Shown here in pieces: positions 25,508 to 34,589 of a DNA stretch of 64,000 nucleotides. Position numbers and translations under genes: made by a program. Every line of letters begins with the position of its first letter. Positions within the stretch are counted from its first letter, which is position 1. Origin of the DNA: Colletes latitarsis (Eukaryota > Arthropoda > Insecta > Hymenoptera > Colletidae); NCBI RefSeq assembly GCF_051014445.1, contig NW_027488368.1, positions 4,402,001 through 4,466,000 on the forward strand, in the 5' to 3' direction. The notes beneath the pieces are model-generated. The model was given only the letters and a program-made list of their open reading frames with translations, was not told where the DNA came from and did not search any database.

Positions 25508-26794
25508 ATGCTATTTTCGACTTACCGTGAGCCCAAGAACGTAATTGAAACCGATTCATCAAGCGAAAACAGTATCATGAATACTAACGCGAGTTTTAAT
25601 ATAAACCCGGAAGACCTCGCCGCGGCTGGTTCTTCGAGGGAACTATTAGATTCAAATTCTATTCAGCAACAGATAGATATGCTAACGAAGAACTGTAACG
25701 CAATGATGGAACAAATCAGAGCACTCAAACTACAGAAAGACGGTATAATTCGTAAAATCACCGACGATGATTCTTCCGGTAATCAACGAAGCGGTAGCGA
25801 AATAAACACGCCACTTCGAACGCGAACATTAGTCCAGTATTCTAAGGACACAAAGGTAGCTTTGGAAATGATTGGAGAATTCGACGGATTTAATAGACCG
25901 GTTGAAAAATTCATATTAGAAGTCAGGGAAATGAAACAAATGGTACCGGATCAAGTCATTTATCTTAACATGCTACGCGCGCAGAAACTCAAAGGAGACG
26001 CTAAACAACTAATAGATCAGCAAGACATCAGTGATATTGACGACTTAATAGACGTGTTGAAAACAGAATACGGACTGTCGAAATCGTATCACCTACTACA
26101 ACAGGAACGCACAGTTTTAACACAAGGAAGACGCGACGTTAGAGAATTTACACGTCGTTTCAATCTGCTAAACCGCGACATACAACGAGCTATTAATCAA
26201 ATGCCAGATCTCTCGCCTCGAGAAAAACGCGCAGCACTAGTGGTAAAAGAAAAGAATGCGATAGATCTTTACATACAAAACCTAAACGACACTTTAACGA
26301 AAGACGTACAGTATATGCGTCCAATGACACTGCGAGAAGCACAGCAAATTGCTTACGAAGCTCAAAGACGAAACGAATTACGCGAAAGAGCTAGAAGTGC
26401 CGTCCAACGCGCGCAATACCCGTCGCGATCAAATAGGAGCTACCGGCTGGACGATATACCACCTCGTGTCGAAAAGCAACCCTCTCGCGAGACTCGCCGG
26501 TATCGAGAACAACCAAGATTCGCGCCGAGGCCAGACAGGGACAGAAATTTCCAACCAACGTGCTTTAAGTGTCAGAAAGTAGGTCATTATTCACGCGATT
26601 GCCCTAAGAACCAAAATTTTTGCGAAGTGAACAAATCCGACCGACCACCGGGAATAAAGTACTTACAATCGGACGAGACAGGAGTAATGGAAGAGGAGAG
26701 CGACCGCGAGTTAGCTGCAAGAATAAAATATCCATCGGAGTCAGATTGGGAGGAAGCCGAGGCACCTTCCTTATCGATACCGGAGCAGGAATAA
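25508..26794 (+). CDS. gag: Gag polyprotein (capsid/nucleocapsid)
   Basis: 428 residues from ATG 25508, intact. The N-terminal ~100 residues are polar, with a possible helical or coiled segment around residues 50-85. Residues ~108-290 fit a gypsy-type capsid region, with EFDGFNRPVEKFI and the REFTRRFN region typical of retrotransposon Gag. Residues 286-350 are rich in Arg. A CCHC zinc knuckle (C-X2-C-X4-H-X4-C) occupies residues 352-365 and should bind the element RNA. The acidic tail after residue 380 is present only when the ribosome stays in frame. Gag forms the particle in the cytoplasm. The start is the first ATG after the uORF; Met24 is an alternative. Pol overlaps its 3' end in the -1 frame. 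Confidence 0.92.
   Translation: MLFSTYREPKNVIETDSSSENSIMNTNASFNINPEDLAAAGSSRELLDSNSIQQQIDMLTKNCNAMMEQIRALKLQKDGIIRKITDDDSSGNQRSGSEINTPLRTRTLVQYSKDTKVALEMIGEFDGFNRPVEKFILEVREMKQMVPDQVIYLNMLRAQKLKGDAKQLIDQQDISDIDDLIDVLKTEYGLSKSYHLLQQERTVLTQGRRDVREFTRRFNLLNRDIQRAINQMPDLSPREKRAALVVKEKNAIDLYIQNLNDTLTKDVQYMRPMTLREAQQIAYEAQRRNELRERARSAVQRAQYPSRSNRSYRLDDIPPRVEKQPSRETRRYREQPRFAPRPDRDRNFQPTCFKCQKVGHYSRDCPKNQNFCEVNKSDRPPGIKYLQSDETGVMEEESDRELAARIKYPSESDWEEAEAPSLSIPEQE
26614..26620 (+). other. Programmed -1 frameshift heptamer (A AAT TTT)
   Basis: In the gag frame the codons are AAT (26615-26617) and TTT (26618-26620), preceded by A. This is a canonical X XXY YYZ slippery site. The pol frame opens at 26608, just after TAA 26605-26607, so the heptamer sits at the earliest place where a -1 shift could enter pol. 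It is 13 codons after the start of the gag zinc knuckle region's last cysteine neighbourhood. No downstream structure was evaluated. Confidence 0.75.
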
Positions 26795-29694
26795 ATTTAA
26801 TTAAGCGTACCCCAGCTAGAAATTTATCAACGCGACCTGGTATTAATACATTTTACGGAATAGATAATATGGAAACCCAGACTACGCGAGAAGCCAAATT
26901 AACTATTGGCGAAAAATCACATGTGTTAGCTATCGTAGATGATTCATTTCCTATAGAAGAAGATGGGCTCTTAGGAATGCCCTTCCTGTCTTCCGAGGAA
27001 GCAGGGATCGACATCAAAAATAAAACAATAAAGTTAACCAATACATTGAAGCGCGTTTTGCACTTACAAAGTATCAAACGGCCCGGACGAATCGAGCTGT
27101 TAGATAGTCAGACGCGACTAGATCATATAATGGATCCAAAGGTTCGTCAGCGAATAAGAAAAATTGTATTGGATCATGCAGAAATATTTTGTTTACCCGA
27201 CGATCCTCTACCTAAAACGAGTTTAGTAGAGCACGCGATACCCACGACGGACGATATACCAGTCCACACGAAGCAGTTCAGGTATCCTCCAGGACACTTA
27301 GATGTTATTAAAGAACAAGTAAAAGATATGAAAGAAAAAGGGATTATCGTAGATTCCGACTCTCCGTATAATTCCCCTCTTTGGGTGGTTCCAAAGAAAG
27401 TGGACGCCAGTGGAAAGAAGAAGTGGAGAGTCGTGATAGACTTTCGGCAATTGAACGAGAAGACGCCTCAGGATGCCTATCCGTTGCCGAACATCGAAGA
27501 AGTCCTAGACCAGTTAGGAAGAGCGCGATGGTTCTGTGCTTTCGACCTGGCTAGCGGTTTTCACCAGATAGGAATGAAGACCAAGGATCAGAAGAAAACT
27601 GCATTCAGCACTCCGGCAGGGCACTACGAGTATACCCGCATGCCATTTGGGCTCAAGAATGCACCAGCGACGTTTCAACGGATGATGGATCAAGCCTTGA
27701 GGGGACTGACTGGCAACATCTGTTTCGTCTACCTAGATGACGTGATCGTGTTCGCGGCGGAACTCGAAGAATTATATAAACGTCTAAATACTCTTTTCGA
27801 TCGATTTCGCGAAGTAGGGTTGAAACTTCAACCAGATAAATGCGAATACCTTAAACCCGAATTACAGTATTTGGGACATCTCATAACTGAGGAAGGAGTA
27901 AAGCCTAATCCCGAAAAGATTAGGGCAGTAAAAGAATTTCCAAGACCAAAAGACCGTAAGAATATCAAACAATTTTTAGGATTAGCGGGTTATTATCGAC
28001 GCTTCATACCAGGATTTTCAAAGATCGCAAAACCATTAAACACACTTCTGAGGAAGGACGCAAAGTTTGAATGGGGCACGCGACAACAAGAGGCGTTTGA
28101 TATTCTCAAGAAGGAACTCTGCGGAGATCGTGTTTTAGCGTACCCGGATTTCACCAAGGAATTTATTTTAGCCACCGACGCTTCGGGAGAAGCTATTGGA
28201 GGAATACTGGCTCAGAAGGGCTCCGACGGAAAGGAAAGACCTGTTAGCTTTGCCAGCAGGACACTTAACAAAGGAGAAATCAATTATTCAACAACCGACA
28301 AAGAATCATTAGCAGTTGTTTGGGCTGTAAAGCATTTCCGACCCTATCTGTATGGTCGAAATTTCAAAATTATTACTGATCATCAACCATTGAGGTGGCT
28401 GCCAACGCTAAAGAATCCAACGGGAATCAAGGCGCGATGGAAGATCACGCTAGAACAGTACAATTACGAAATTATTTATAAAAAGGGATGTTTAAATACA
28501 AATGCAGATGCTTTATCGCGCAATCCAGTTTTATATTCCGATCACTATAAATCGCGTTGGATAAAAAGTATAAGAATTTGTGAAATCGCACCTCAGGATG
28601 CGACAATTGTTCGCTTTGAAGACGGGGAAGCTAGACTAGACTTAACCGATACTGAAATTGTAATTTACCGGAAGGATTTTGATTTATCTGAAATTTGCGA
28701 AGAACTTCTAACATTACTAATCTCGGAGCCGATCGCTTCTATAGCTATTAATATGTACGACTTGATAGGATATTGCAATTGCACGGAACAGGATATTAAA
28801 AAGATATTTTTGCGTGTATTTCAAGAAATTCGACGAAATAACGTCGTTAATTTAATACAAAATGCCTTAAACGAACCTGAGAATGACGAAGAGAAACAAC
28901 GCATACTGAGTAATTCACACGGTAATATTCTGACGGGTCATTTAGGTATTAAGAATACAATTACAAAAATCTTGAAGAATTATGCATGGAAAGGACTCTA
29001 TAAAGACGTGGCAAATTTTATTAAACAATGCCCAAATTGTCAACAGGGCAAAATAGAGAGAAGACCGACAAAAATGCCGCTGTGTATAACAGACACGCCG
29101 CGACGTTTTAATGATAAAATCGCGATAGATATAGTAGGGCCTTTTAATGAAAGTTCGATGGGTCAAAGATATGTGTTAACTATCCAAGACCAATTAAGTA
29201 AATTCATAGAAGCTGTAGCCTTAACAAATCAACGGAGCGAAACAATCGCTACAGCACTCATGAACACCTGGTTCTTACGTTACGGCGTACCAAAGACAAT
29301 TTTGACAGACCTAGGACAGAACTTTACCAGTAATTTAATGCAGGACTTTGCAAAATTATTTAATATAAATTTACAACACACAACCGCTTTTCACCCAGAG
29401 TCTAATGGATCATTAGAGAGAGCGCATGCCACACTTAAGGAATTTATTCGAACACAATTGATAATGGACGATAACAACGAAGACTGGCACAATTATTTAC
29501 AAGGAGCTGTATTCGCATGGAATACTGCACCACATCAAAATAAACTCGTACCGTATGAACTAGTTTTTGGACGAGACGCACCAATAGTCGATCAACTTTT
29601 AAACAATTCCACAGACGTAGACTATTCTGACTTATTGACTGCACACAAGACACACATACGTAAACTGACGTTACATGCCGAAGACGTACTATAG
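26620..29694 (+). CDS. pol: Pol polyprotein (PR-RT-RNase H-IN), truncated by amber stop
   Basis: 1024 codons open in the -1 frame to gag, ending at TAG 29692-29694; expected as a Gag-Pol fusion, not from its own start. Numbering from 26620: aspartic protease with DTG at 53-55; reverse transcriptase with Asp309 in FDLASGF and YLDD at 371-374; RNase H with Asp520, Glu562, Asp587 and Asp630; integrase zinc-binding residues His767, His774, Cys804 and Cys807, and catalytic Asp837, Asp897 and Glu933 with the D,D-35-E spacing. All expected catalytic residues are present. It copies the RNA into DNA and inserts it. The stop removes the integrase C-terminal domain, whose sequence continues in frame at 29695-29943. 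Other frames' ORFs here are shadows. Confidence 0.93.
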   Translation: MRSEQIRPTTGNKVLTIGRDRSNGRGERPRVSCKNKISIGVRLGGSRGTFLIDTGAGINLIKRTPARNLSTRPGINTFYGIDNMETQTTREAKLTIGEKSHVLAIVDDSFPIEEDGLLGMPFLSSEEAGIDIKNKTIKLTNTLKRVLHLQSIKRPGRIELLDSQTRLDHIMDPKVRQRIRKIVLDHAEIFCLPDDPLPKTSLVEHAIPTTDDIPVHTKQFRYPPGHLDVIKEQVKDMKEKGIIVDSDSPYNSPLWVVPKKVDASGKKKWRVVIDFRQLNEKTPQDAYPLPNIEEVLDQLGRARWFCAFDLASGFHQIGMKTKDQKKTAFSTPAGHYEYTRMPFGLKNAPATFQRMMDQALRGLTGNICFVYLDDVIVFAAELEELYKRLNTLFDRFREVGLKLQPDKCEYLKPELQYLGHLITEEGVKPNPEKIRAVKEFPRPKDRKNIKQFLGLAGYYRRFIPGFSKIAKPLNTLLRKDAKFEWGTRQQEAFDILKKELCGDRVLAYPDFTKEFILATDASGEAIGGILAQKGSDGKERPVSFASRTLNKGEINYSTTDKESLAVVWAVKHFRPYLYGRNFKIITDHQPLRWLPTLKNPTGIKARWKITLEQYNYEIIYKKGCLNTNADALSRNPVLYSDHYKSRWIKSIRICEIAPQDATIVRFEDGEARLDLTDTEIVIYRKDFDLSEICEELLTLLISEPIASIAINMYDLIGYCNCTEQDIKKIFLRVFQEIRRNNVVNLIQNALNEPENDEEKQRILSNSHGNILTGHLGIKNTITKILKNYAWKGLYKDVANFIKQCPNCQQGKIERRPTKMPLCITDTPRRFNDKIAIDIVGPFNESSMGQRYVLTIQDQLSKFIEAVALTNQRSETIATALMNTWFLRYGVPKTILTDLGQNFTSNLMQDFAKLFNINLQHTTAFHPESNGSLERAHATLKEFIRTQLIMDDNNEDWHNYLQGAVFAWNTAPHQNKLVPYELVFGRDAPIVDQLLNNSTDVDYSDLLTAHKTHIRKLTLHAEDVL
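29692..29694 (+). other. Premature amber codon in pol
   Basis: TAG as codon 1025. The same frame stays open for 82 more codons with recognisable integrase C-terminal sequence. It therefore looks like a nonsense mutation, though a sequencing error cannot be excluded. Confidence 0.85.
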
Positions 29695-29943
29695 GATATT
29701 AAAGCTAGAGTTAAGAAAGAATATGATAAGCATATTAAACCATTATCATTAGAAATAGGTGACTATGTATGGGTTAAAAATCAGGGTAGGGACAGGCTAC
29801 AAGGACTAACAAATCCTTGGGTAGGCCCATATAGAGTTATAGACATCAAAAATGTAAACGCACTAGTAGATGTTAAAGGAAAAATACAGAATATTCATCT
29901 CAATAGATTAAAATACGCTAATATGAACTCTGTTACAGATTAA
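29695..29943 (+). pseudogene. pol: Cut-off integrase C-terminal domain of pol
   Basis: 82 codons in the pol frame after the amber stop, ending at TAA 29941-29943. The GPY/F module is visible as NPWVGPYRVID, with GPY encoded at 29824-29832. The basic start and the IHLNRLK-type end fit the chromatin- or DNA-binding tail of gypsy integrases. It should not be translated in this copy. The last bases contain the env splice acceptor. Confidence 0.85.
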
Positions 29944-30938
29944 CGCTAGCAGTAATATGCTATGCAACATCATGGAAAATAACGCCAATAACCAATGTAC
30001 CAAATATTGAGTTCGACCATTTAGGCACTGCTAGGTTATATCATAAAACTTGGATAACCGTTTTTACCATTGACCAAGAAGAAATCATCCTACACGAGGA
30101 ACTCATCCTTGATAGCCTACATCTAGTAACACAGAACACCGGAGGATCCTACCAGGATCTCTTGCAGCATATTAAAGATAAGTTAATTAGGTTGAAACAA
30201 GAACGATTAAATCTATTAGCTATGGTAGGATATAGAGAAACGGATACAGTAAGTAACCGCGTTAAGAGAGGATGGTTAAACCCCATAGGAGATTTGGCAA
30301 ATGTACTTTTTGGAACATCGTCTCAGAAAGACGCCGAATATTACAATCAAGAAATCGATAAATTATATAGTGACAATAAACGCGTAAATGTTCTAATAAG
30401 AAACGAAACTCTAATTGTCAAAGGGATTTTAAAAGACTTTAGTAAATATCAAGAGAAAGTAACAAAAGTCAATGCGTTAATGAATAGAAACGTCCGAACC
30501 GTTCATCAAGAACTTAATATGCTGTATACCACGTTACTAGTTAATGAAATTGCAGACGAATATTCGAATTTAATAACTAAGTTACGAAACATCGTAAATT
30601 CTGGACTTCAAGGAAAATTCAACATTGCCGCGGTACAAATGAGTAGTTTCTTAGAAACCTTGAAATATATGCAGAACCGTTTCGGTCAACATCAATTACT
30701 TTTTCCTATAGATCCACAAAATTTACATAAATATATAAAGATCTCCGATGTATCCATTTTTATTATGAATCGAGACAAGCTTTGCTTTGAAATTAAACTC
30801 CCCGTAACCGAAGAAGAAATGTATAATTTGTACCAAATAATACCGATTCCGAAATTAGTAGAGGCCATCATGTATTTGCCTACCATACCGAAAAATACTT
30901 ACTCATTGATTCCACTACGAAGCGTTATAATCCAATAA
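29922..30938 (+). pseudogene. env: Env proximal fragment (signal peptide, cleavage site, fusion segment)
   Basis: 338 codons open. It carries the RVKR cleavage site, the fusion-peptide-like segment just after it, and a long helix-rich region (about 30300-30720). The last codons before TAA 30936 probably lie past the frameshift and are not native. An open frame starting at TTG 30162 is only part of this; the frame extends 80 codons further upstream. Confidence 0.82.
29937..29938 (+). promoter_or_regulatory. Putative env 3' splice site (TGTTACAG|A)
   Basis: AG preceded by CTCTGTTAC, three bases before the pol stop. Joining 25491 to 29939 keeps the reading frame from the leader ATG into the env frame. 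Two nearby AGs (29948-29949, 29951-29952) are in the wrong phase for that donor. A hydrophobic stretch fitting a signal peptide follows directly. Confidence 0.55.
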
Positions 30939-31468
30939 ATATAAATGAAATAGCTGATTGCAAGAAAATAGAGAAACTTTACATTTGTGAACGCCACACA
31001 CCTGCATATGCGACTGCTTTACAAGACCCCTACCTTGTTCAAGCAATCCGTATTTTGCCAGAACAAGCCAAGTGCAAAACTGCAATGTTGAAATTGATAA
31101 ATCCTATATGGATACAGCTCTCTTCTCAACAAGATTGGATATCAATTTCCCGCGAAGTCGAAAGCATACATATCTCCTGTAAAGGGCTTCCTCAAGAAAC
31201 TAGGCTTTTGCAAGGTTAACATCGTATATATTTAGATAAGGAATGTATAGGCTCCGCGTTAACAGCCACTCTTATACCTCGAACTACAGATATTGATGTC
31301 AAAACATACCAACTACAATTAGGCTTAGCTTCATTCAATGTCACTGAACTGAATAATACAATAATAGATTTTGCAAAAATACCTAGCTTACCGACGAATG
31401 TTATCGAGCCAGAACATTTGTTACAATATGCTAGATCTTTTATGGATATTTCACAAGAAGCCGAGTGA
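30939..31468 (+). pseudogene. env: Env middle fragments with two stops
   Basis: Frame offset from the proximal fragment. The first piece runs to TAA 31217-31219 and contains cysteines in the pattern DCKK...YICERH and later SCKG. The second, 31220-31468, ends at TGA and contains ECIGSA and two N-glycosylation-type sites (NVT, NNT). The cysteines fit the disulphide-bonded ectodomain of errantivirus Env. A minus-strand ORF over 31216-31551 is a shadow. Confidence 0.75.
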
Positions 31469-31507
31469 CTATCAACACATGTTAGGTCGACAACTAGGTA
31501 CGAATAA

Positions 31508-31843
31508 TTTTTGAGTAGTTTACAAATAATTGGAGCATCAGTAGCGACCATACTCGTCTTGTACGTATTATATAAATTAAAAGCTTTCCGTTTGCTTAAA
31601 TACTTATTTACTAGACCTTGTTATTATATTAATTGTTTCAATGTCGGAGGACGACAGCAAGCTTTTAATACCATAAATCCACATGTGACGCCTGACGTCG
31701 AATACTCTCCAGACCCGACGGCTCCCTTAACTCCGACTACAATCATAGAATCCCCGCTTGATATACCTAAAACTCTGCGTTTTGATACAGGATCGCCAAC
31801 ACCCGCAATCAAAACTATTAGATTTAAGCCATTAAAATTTTGA
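31508..31843 (+). pseudogene. env: Env distal fragment (membrane anchor and cytoplasmic tail)
   Basis: Same frame as the middle fragments, after TAA 31505-31507. A hydrophobic stretch IIGASVATILVLYVLY (31526-31573) followed by a Lys/Arg-rich boundary is a typical C-terminal anchor. The tail of about 85 residues is Pro/Thr-rich and ends at TGA 31841-31843. Confidence 0.8.
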
Positions 31844-31868
31844 ATATTGTAATCAAAATTTTAAAAAT

Positions 31869-31879
31869 AAGGAAAGGGG
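31869..31879 (+). promoter_or_regulatory. Polypurine tract (AAGGAAAGGGG)
   Basis: Eleven purines ending exactly at the base before the 3' LTR. It is the expected primer for plus-strand DNA synthesis. Confidence 0.9.
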
Positions 31880-32242
31880 TGTCATGCCGTAGGCCCCCAT
31901 AGAAAATAAGTATTACTCATAGCGATAAGGTAAGTCATAAGCGATACACCAAGAAGATGACGAACTTGTTGACTCCTTTAAGGGTAAAAACAAATGCGTC
32001 ATACGCCCAGATCTAACCCGGCTGTACTCAAACCAAAGATTATAAAAGCATACCGCTCCTGGCCCTCGAGGCTCATTCTCACGTTTGATTTTGTAAGAAG
32101 TGCATCAGTGTTCAGTCTCCGAATAAACCTTAGAGTATATCCTGATATCTTTGTCCGAGTGCTTGAACCTTTCCCAATCAAAATCAACCTAATATTGTGA
32201 CGCCGCAACTATTTGGACGAGTCTGCAGCTTACGGCATAACA
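31880..32242 (+). repeat. 3' LTR
   Basis: 363 bp, same ends as the 5' LTR, 8 differences from it by eye. TATA-like box at 32041-32048 and AATAAA at 32122-32127. Short open frames on both strands inside each LTR are not genes. Confidence 0.96.
32122..32127 (+). terminator. Putative polyadenylation signal AATAAA (3' LTR)
   Basis: Copy expected to end the element's transcripts. Confidence 0.6.
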
Positions 32243-32246
32243 GTAC
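32243..32246. repeat. Target site duplication, right (GTAC)
   Basis: Second copy of GTAC, followed by CACACTGAAACAG of the interrupted monomer. Confidence 0.93.
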
Positions 32247-34589
32247 CACACTGAAACAGTCGATTAAACCTGGTTTCGATCAATATTTTAGATGATAACG
32301 CATATTAGGTCTGGATTAGTTCTTGGATTTGCCCGCATCTGGCTCATACTTTCGCATTCTTCACATACTTGTTGGACAGATCCTGGGTTTTTTCTGGTTT
32401 GGATCACGTAGTAATGTGGTGCCACACGGAAACAGTCGATTAAACCTGGTATCGATCAATATTTTTGAGGATAACGCACGTTAGGTCTGGGTTAGGTCTA
32501 GGAATTGCCCTAATGAGGCTCATACTTTCGCATATTTCGCATACTTGTTGGCCAGATCCTTGGCTTTTTCTGGTTTGGATCACGTAGTAATGTGGTACCA
32601 CACTGAAACAGTCGACTAAACCTGGTCTCGATCAATATTTTAGAGGATAACGCATGTTAGGTCTGGGTTAGGTCTGGAATTTGCTCTCATCAGTCTCATA
32701 CCTTCGCATTCATCACATACTTGTTGAAGAGATCCTGGGGTTTTTCTGGTTTGGATCACGTAGTAATGTGGTACCACACTGAAACAGTTGACTAAACCTG
32801 GTCTCGATCAATATTTTAGAGGATAACTCATGCTAGGTCTAGGTTAGACCTGGGATTTGCCCGCATCTGGCTCATACTTTCGCATTCCTCACATACTTGT
32901 TGGACAAATCCTGGGTTTTTTCTGGTTTGGATCACGTAGTAATGTGGTGCCACACGGAAACAGTCGATTAAACCTGGTATCGATCAACATTTTTGAGGAT
33001 AACGCATGTTAGGTCTCGGTTGGGTCTGGGATTTGCCCTCATGAGGCTCATACTTTCGCATATTTCTCATACATGTTGGCCTGATCCTGGGCTTTTTCTG
33101 TTTTTGATCACGTGGCAATGTGGTACCACAATGAAACAGTCCATGACACCTAGTCTCGGTCAATATTTTAGATGATAACGCATGTTAGGTCTGGTTTAGT
33201 TCTTGGATTTGCTCGCATCTGGCTCATACTTTCGCATTCTTCACATACTTGTTGGACAGATCCTGGGTTTTTTCTGGTTTGGATCACGTAGTAATGTGGT
33301 GTCACACGGAAACAGTCGATTAAACCTGGTATCGATCAATATTTTTGAGGATAACGCATGTTAGGTCTGGGTTAGGTCTAGGATTTGCCCTCATGAGGCT
33401 CATACTTTCCCATATTTCTCATACTTGTTAGCCAGATCCTTTGCTTTTTCTGGATTGGATCACACAGTAATGTAGTACCACACTGAAACAGTCAATTTTA
33501 CCTGGTCTCGATGAATATTTTAGAGCATAACGCATGTTAGGTCTGGGTTAGGTCTAGGATTTGCCCTCATCTGGCTCATACTTTCGCATATTTCTCATAC
33601 ATGTTTACCTGATCCTTGGCTTTTTCTGGTATGGATCACGTAGTAATGTGGTACTACAGTGAAACAGTCGACTAAACATGGTCTCGATCAATATTTTTGA
33701 GGATTACGCATGTTAGGTCTGTGTTAGGTCTGGAATTTGCTCTCATCAGTCTCATACCTTCGCATTCATCACACACTTGTTGAAGAGATCCTGGGTTTTT
33801 TGTGGTTTGGATGCCGTCGTAATGTGGTTCCACACCGAAACAGTCAATTAAACCTGGTTGCGATTAATATTTTAGAGGATAACGCATGTTAGGTCTGGGT
33901 TAGGTCTGGAATTTGCTCTCATCAGTCTCAGAACTTCGCATTCATCACATACTTGTTGAGAGATCCTGGGGTTTTTCTGGTTTGGATCACGTAGTAATGT
34001 GGTGCCACACTGGAACAGTTGACTAAACCTGGTCTCGATCAATATTTTAGAGGATAACTCATGCTAGGTCTAGGTTAGACCTGGGATTTGCCCGCATCTG
34101 GCTCATACTTTCGCATTCTTCACATACTTGTTGGACAGATCCTGGGTTTTTTCTGGTTTGGATCACGTAGTAATGTGGTGTCATACGGAAACAGTCGATT
34201 AAACCTGGTATCGATCAATATTTTTGAGGATAACGCATGTTAGGTCTGGGTTAGGTCTAGGATTTGCCCTCATGAGGCTCATACTTTCCCATATTTCTCA
34301 TACTTGTTAGCCAGATCCTTTGCTTTTTCTGGATTGGATCACACAGTAATGTAGTACCACAGTGAAACAGTCAATTTTACCTGGTCTCGATGAATATTTT
34401 AGAGCATAACGCATGTTAGGTCTGGGTTAGGTCTAGGATTTGCCCTCATCTGGCTCATACTTTCGCATATTTCTCATACTTGTTGACCTGATCCTTGGCT
34501 TTTTCTGGTATGGATCACGTAGTAATGTGGTACCACACTGAAACAGTCGACTAAACATGGTCTCGATCAATATTTTTGAGGATTACGCA
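32247..34589 (+). repeat. Right array, first block
   Basis: About 13 monomers with CATCTGGCTCATAC, GTTGGACAGATCC and GGTGCCACACGG variants. A stretch around 33301-33750 recurs near 34182-34630, offset about 881 bp (5 monomers). No gene seen. Confidence 0.8.

Larger units (their letters stand above)
29922..31843 (+). pseudogene. env: Env remnant, baculovirus-F-like fusion glycoprotein
   Basis: Degraded env overlapping the end of pol by 22 bp. The frame is open from 29922 to TAA 30936-30938 without its own ATG, as expected for a spliced message. Coding similarity in sense-frame terms then resumes in a different frame (shift somewhere between about 30827 and 30936). That frame is cut by TAA 31217-31219, TGA 31466-31468 and TAA 31505-31507, and finishes at TGA 31841-31843. 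Visible features in order: hydrophobic start (signal peptide), furin-type RVKR at 30258-30269, a glycine-rich fusion-peptide-like segment beginning GWLNPIGDLANVLFGT, a helical segment with several charged heptads, a cysteine-bearing domain, a membrane segment and a cytoplasmic tail. Env proteins of this class mediate membrane fusion; this copy should be non-functional. Total span is about 640 codons, usual for the family. Confidence 0.88.
25027..32242 (+). mobile_element. Env-bearing Ty3/gypsy (errantivirus-like) LTR retrotransposon
   Basis: Complete 7216-bp insertion: 363-bp LTRs at both ends, GTAC target duplications, primer binding site, gag, pol, env remnant and polypurine tract in canonical order. 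Removing it joins 24909-25026 (118 bp) to 32247-32304 (58 bp), exactly one 176-bp monomer. The LTRs differ at 8 of 363 positions. Gag is open; Pol has one premature stop; Env has a frameshift and three stops. The order of RNase H then integrase and the 4-bp duplication place it in Ty3/gypsy. The furin-type site and fusion-peptide-like segment in env place it near insect errantiviruses. The zinc knuckle in Gag differs from the Drosophila gypsy type as I remember it. Confidence 0.96.

Noticed and set aside
31481..31488. TTAGGTCG inside env as a telomere-like trace
   Set aside because: A single 5-8 bp match in coding-derived sequence is expected by chance.
31216..31551. Minus-strand ORF of 111 codons over env
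   Set aside because: Antisense to recognisable env sequence and without recognisable features.
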